A DNA stretch of 7,631 bases from Acidimicrobiales bacterium. Its GTDB lineage: Bacteria; Actinomycetota; Acidimicrobiia; Acidimicrobiales; Aldehydirespiratoraceae. Both the position numbers and the translations under genes were made by a program. The stretch covers positions 1 to 7,631 of the forward strand of contig BQJV01000140.1 in the NCBI GenBank assembly GCA_021604885.1, read 5' to 3'. The notes beneath the pieces were generated by a model. It had not been told where the DNA came from and did no database searches. It worked only from the letters and a program-made list of their open reading frames with translations. Every line of letters begins with the position of its first letter. Positions within the stretch are counted from its first letter, which is position 1. Positions 6,015-7,631 of this stretch are shown here, in pieces.

Positions 6015-7631
6015 CTAAGCCTGCATGCCCCGCAGACGCAGGCTGTTCGCCACCACGAACAACGATGAAAGCCCCATCGCCCCGGCTGCGATCATCGGGT
6101 TGAGCACGCCGAAGGCCGCCAGCGGAATCGCCGCCGCGTTGTAGGCGAACGCCCAGAACAGATTTGCCTTGATCGTGGCGAACGTGTGGCGGGAGACCTC
6201 GATCGCGGTGACGACGGCGGGGAGCTCACCGCGCACGAGCGTGAGGTCGGATGCCTGCATGGCGATGTCGGTTCCGGTGCCGATGGCGATGCCCAGATCA
6301 GCCGCGGCGAGCGCTGGGGCGTCGTTGATGCCGTCCCCGACCATGGCGACCGTGCGGCCTTCGTCGCGCAGTCCCGTGATGGTGTCCGCCTTCTGGTCCG
6401 GCAGGACGCCGGCGATGACGGAGGAGATCCCGACCCGCTCCGCCACGACCTGCGCGCTCGCCGGGTTGTCGCCGGTGAGCATGACGACGTCGAGGTCGCG
6501 TTCCCGTAGGGCCGCGATGGCGTCGACAGAGGTGGGCTTGATCTCGTCGGCCACGGCGATCACGCCTTCGGCGACACCGCCTCGGCCCACGAAGACCACG
6601 GTGCGACCCAGCGCTTCGTCGGCGCCGGCGAGCGCCTCGACCTCCGCGGGGACCTCGTCGAAGAACTCGCGGCGGCCGACCCGTACGCGGGTGCCGTCGA
6701 CCGCGCCGGCCACGCCGCGCCCGGCGTCGTTGTAGAAGCCGGTGACCGGCGCGTCATGGGGCGCATGGGCTGCAATCGCTCGCCCGATGGGGTGCTCGGA
6801 CGAGGCTTCGAGCGCCGCGGCGAGTCGCACCAGCTCGTCCGTGTCATCGCCGACACTGGCCGCACCGACGACCGTCATCCGTCCCTCGGTGATCGTGCCG
6901 GTCTTGTCGAGCACGACCGTGTCGATGCGCCGACTGTCCTCCAGCACCTGGGCGCCGCGCACGAGCACGCCGAGCTGGGCCGCCCGGCCGGTGCCGACCA
7001 TGATCGCCAGCGGCGTCGCCAACCCGAGTGCGCACGGACAGGCGATGATCAGCACCGCAACCGCGGCGGTGAACGCGTCTGCGGTCGGCTCGCCGAGGGC
7101 GAGCCAGGTCAGCAGCGTGACCACGGCGATGCCGATCGCCGTCGGCACGAACACCGACGCCACCCGGTCGGCGAGACGCTGGATCGGGGCGCGGCTCCCC
7201 TGCGCCTCCTGGACCAGTCGCACGATCTGCGCCAGCGCGGTGTCAGCGCCGACGCGGCGGGCCTCGACCATCAGCGAGCCATCGGTGTTCACCGTGGCCC
7301 CGATGACCTCGTCACCGACGCCGACCTCGACCGGTACGGGCTCCCCGGTCAGCATGGAAGCATCAACGGCGGCGCGGCCGTCGACGACGACGCCGTCGGT
7401 CGCGATGCGAGCGCCGGGCCGGACGACGAAGCGCATGCCCACGGCGAGGTCGTCGATCGCGATACGGCTGCCGTCCTCGAGCTCGACCTCCCGGGCGCCG
7501 AGATCGGCGAGCGCACGAATGGCGTCGCCGCTGCGGCGCGTCGCTCGCACCTCGAACCACTTCCCGAGCAGGATGAGCGTGATGATGACGGCGCCGGTCT
7601 CGAAATAGACGGGCTCGTCCACATCCGCGAG
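6015..7631 (-). CDS. copA: Cu(+)-exporting P1B-type ATPase (CopA-like), N-terminal part outside the window
   Basis: The frame is open to the right edge (three codons before the GTG at 7622, which is not the real start), so any N-terminal metal-binding domains and about three membrane helices are missing. Residues are numbered from the Val codon at 7622. Visible elements in order: a helix at 8-24; the actuator motif TGEP (92-95); the helix with the CPC metal site (C195-P196-C197); the phosphorylation motif DKTGT (239-243); the P1B-specific SEHPIG (275-280); TGDNP (383-387); GDGINDAP (429-436); and two final helices carrying YN (494-495) and M-x2-S-S (516-520). The CPC, YN and MxxSS set is the known signature of the Cu(+)-transporting P1B-1 group, so export of cuprous ion from the cytosol is likely; silver is also possible. 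It lies directly upstream of the SDR gene, but a shared function is not evident. No copper-responsive regulator site is in view. Confidence 0.92.
   Translation of the reverse strand, partial: LADVDEPVYFETGAVIITLILLGKWFEVRATRRSGDAIRALADLGAREVELEDGSRIAIDDLAVGMRFVVRPGARIATDGVVVDGRAAVDASMLTGEPVPVEVGVGDEVIGATVNTDGSLMVEARRVGADTALAQIVRLVQEAQGSRAPIQRLADRVASVFVPTAIGIAVVTLLTWLALGEPTADAFTAAVAVLIIACPCALGLATPLAIMVGTGRAAQLGVLVRGAQVLEDSRRIDTVVLDKTGTITEGRMTVVGAASVGDDTDELVRLAAALEASSEHPIGRAIAAHAPHDAPVTGFYNDAGRGVAGAVDGTRVRVGRREFFDEVPAEVEALAGADEALGRTVVFVGRGGVAEGVIAVADEIKPTSVDAIAALRERDLDVVMLTGDNPASAQVVAERVGISSVIAGVLPDQKADTITGLRDEGRTVAMVGDGINDAPALAAADLGIAIGTGTDIAMQASDLTLVRGELPAVVTAIEVSRHTFATIKANLFWAFAYNAAAIPLAAFGVLNPMIAAGAMGLSSLFVVANSLRLRGMQA

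Noticed and set aside
3810..6068. A 752-residue open frame on the + strand across the small gene, hydratase and SDR genes.
   Set aside because: It is antisense to three genes with clear family motifs, and its translation is Arg/Gly/Asp/His-rich without any recognisable domain. Long stop-free antisense frames are expected in GC-rich coding DNA.
6742..7608. A 288-residue plus-strand frame opposite the copper ATPase gene.
   Set aside because: It is Ser/Thr/Ala-rich antisense translation with no domain, lying over a gene with all P-type ATPase motifs.

Overview
This window is GC-rich, densely coding bacterial chromosomal DNA. It has seven protein-coding genes, two of them cut by the window edges, with no RNA gene, mobile element, repeat array or CRISPR. 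High GC, short gaps, lipoproteins with long Thr/Ala/Pro linkers after the lipobox, and the mix of a PhyH-family dioxygenase, a crotonase and an SDR all fit an actinobacterium, perhaps of the Acidimicrobiia type. That placement is inference from style and gene content; no phylogenetic marker is present.

Left part (1-1688): the 3' end of an alkaline-phosphatase-superfamily (nucleotide pyrophosphatase/phosphodiesterase-like) gene on the + strand meets, tail to tail with 6 bases between, a minus-strand gene for a secreted lipoprotein of unknown function. Middle (1689-4045): a 91-base divergent intergenic region separates that lipoprotein from a plus-strand gene for a lipid-anchored type 1 periplasmic-binding protein (branched-chain amino acid/amide ABC transporter receptor class). 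A phytanoyl-CoA dioxygenase family oxygenase follows 46 bases later. No permease or ATPase for the receptor is in the window.

Right part (4047-7631): four minus-strand genes read right to left with gaps of 33, 27 and 18 bases, probably one transcription unit. They are a Cu(+)-type P1B ATPase (N-terminal part outside the window), an HSD17B10-like short-chain dehydrogenase, an enoyl-CoA hydratase/isomerase, and a 118-residue protein of unknown function. This unit meets the dioxygenase gene tail to tail with one base between. The hydratase and dehydrogenase would catalyse consecutive steps of acyl-CoA beta-oxidation (hydration, then oxidation of the 3-hydroxyacyl-CoA), and the PhyH-type oxygenase could feed branched or isoprenoid acyl substrates, but that link is only positional. 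The copper ATPase has no evident functional tie to the acyl-CoA genes.

I see no strong sign of an undescribed system. The points most worth checking are the unknown 118-residue protein in the acyl-CoA unit, the lipoprotein with two Asp-rich D-x-x-G-D-G motifs, and the orphan receptor/dioxygenase pair.
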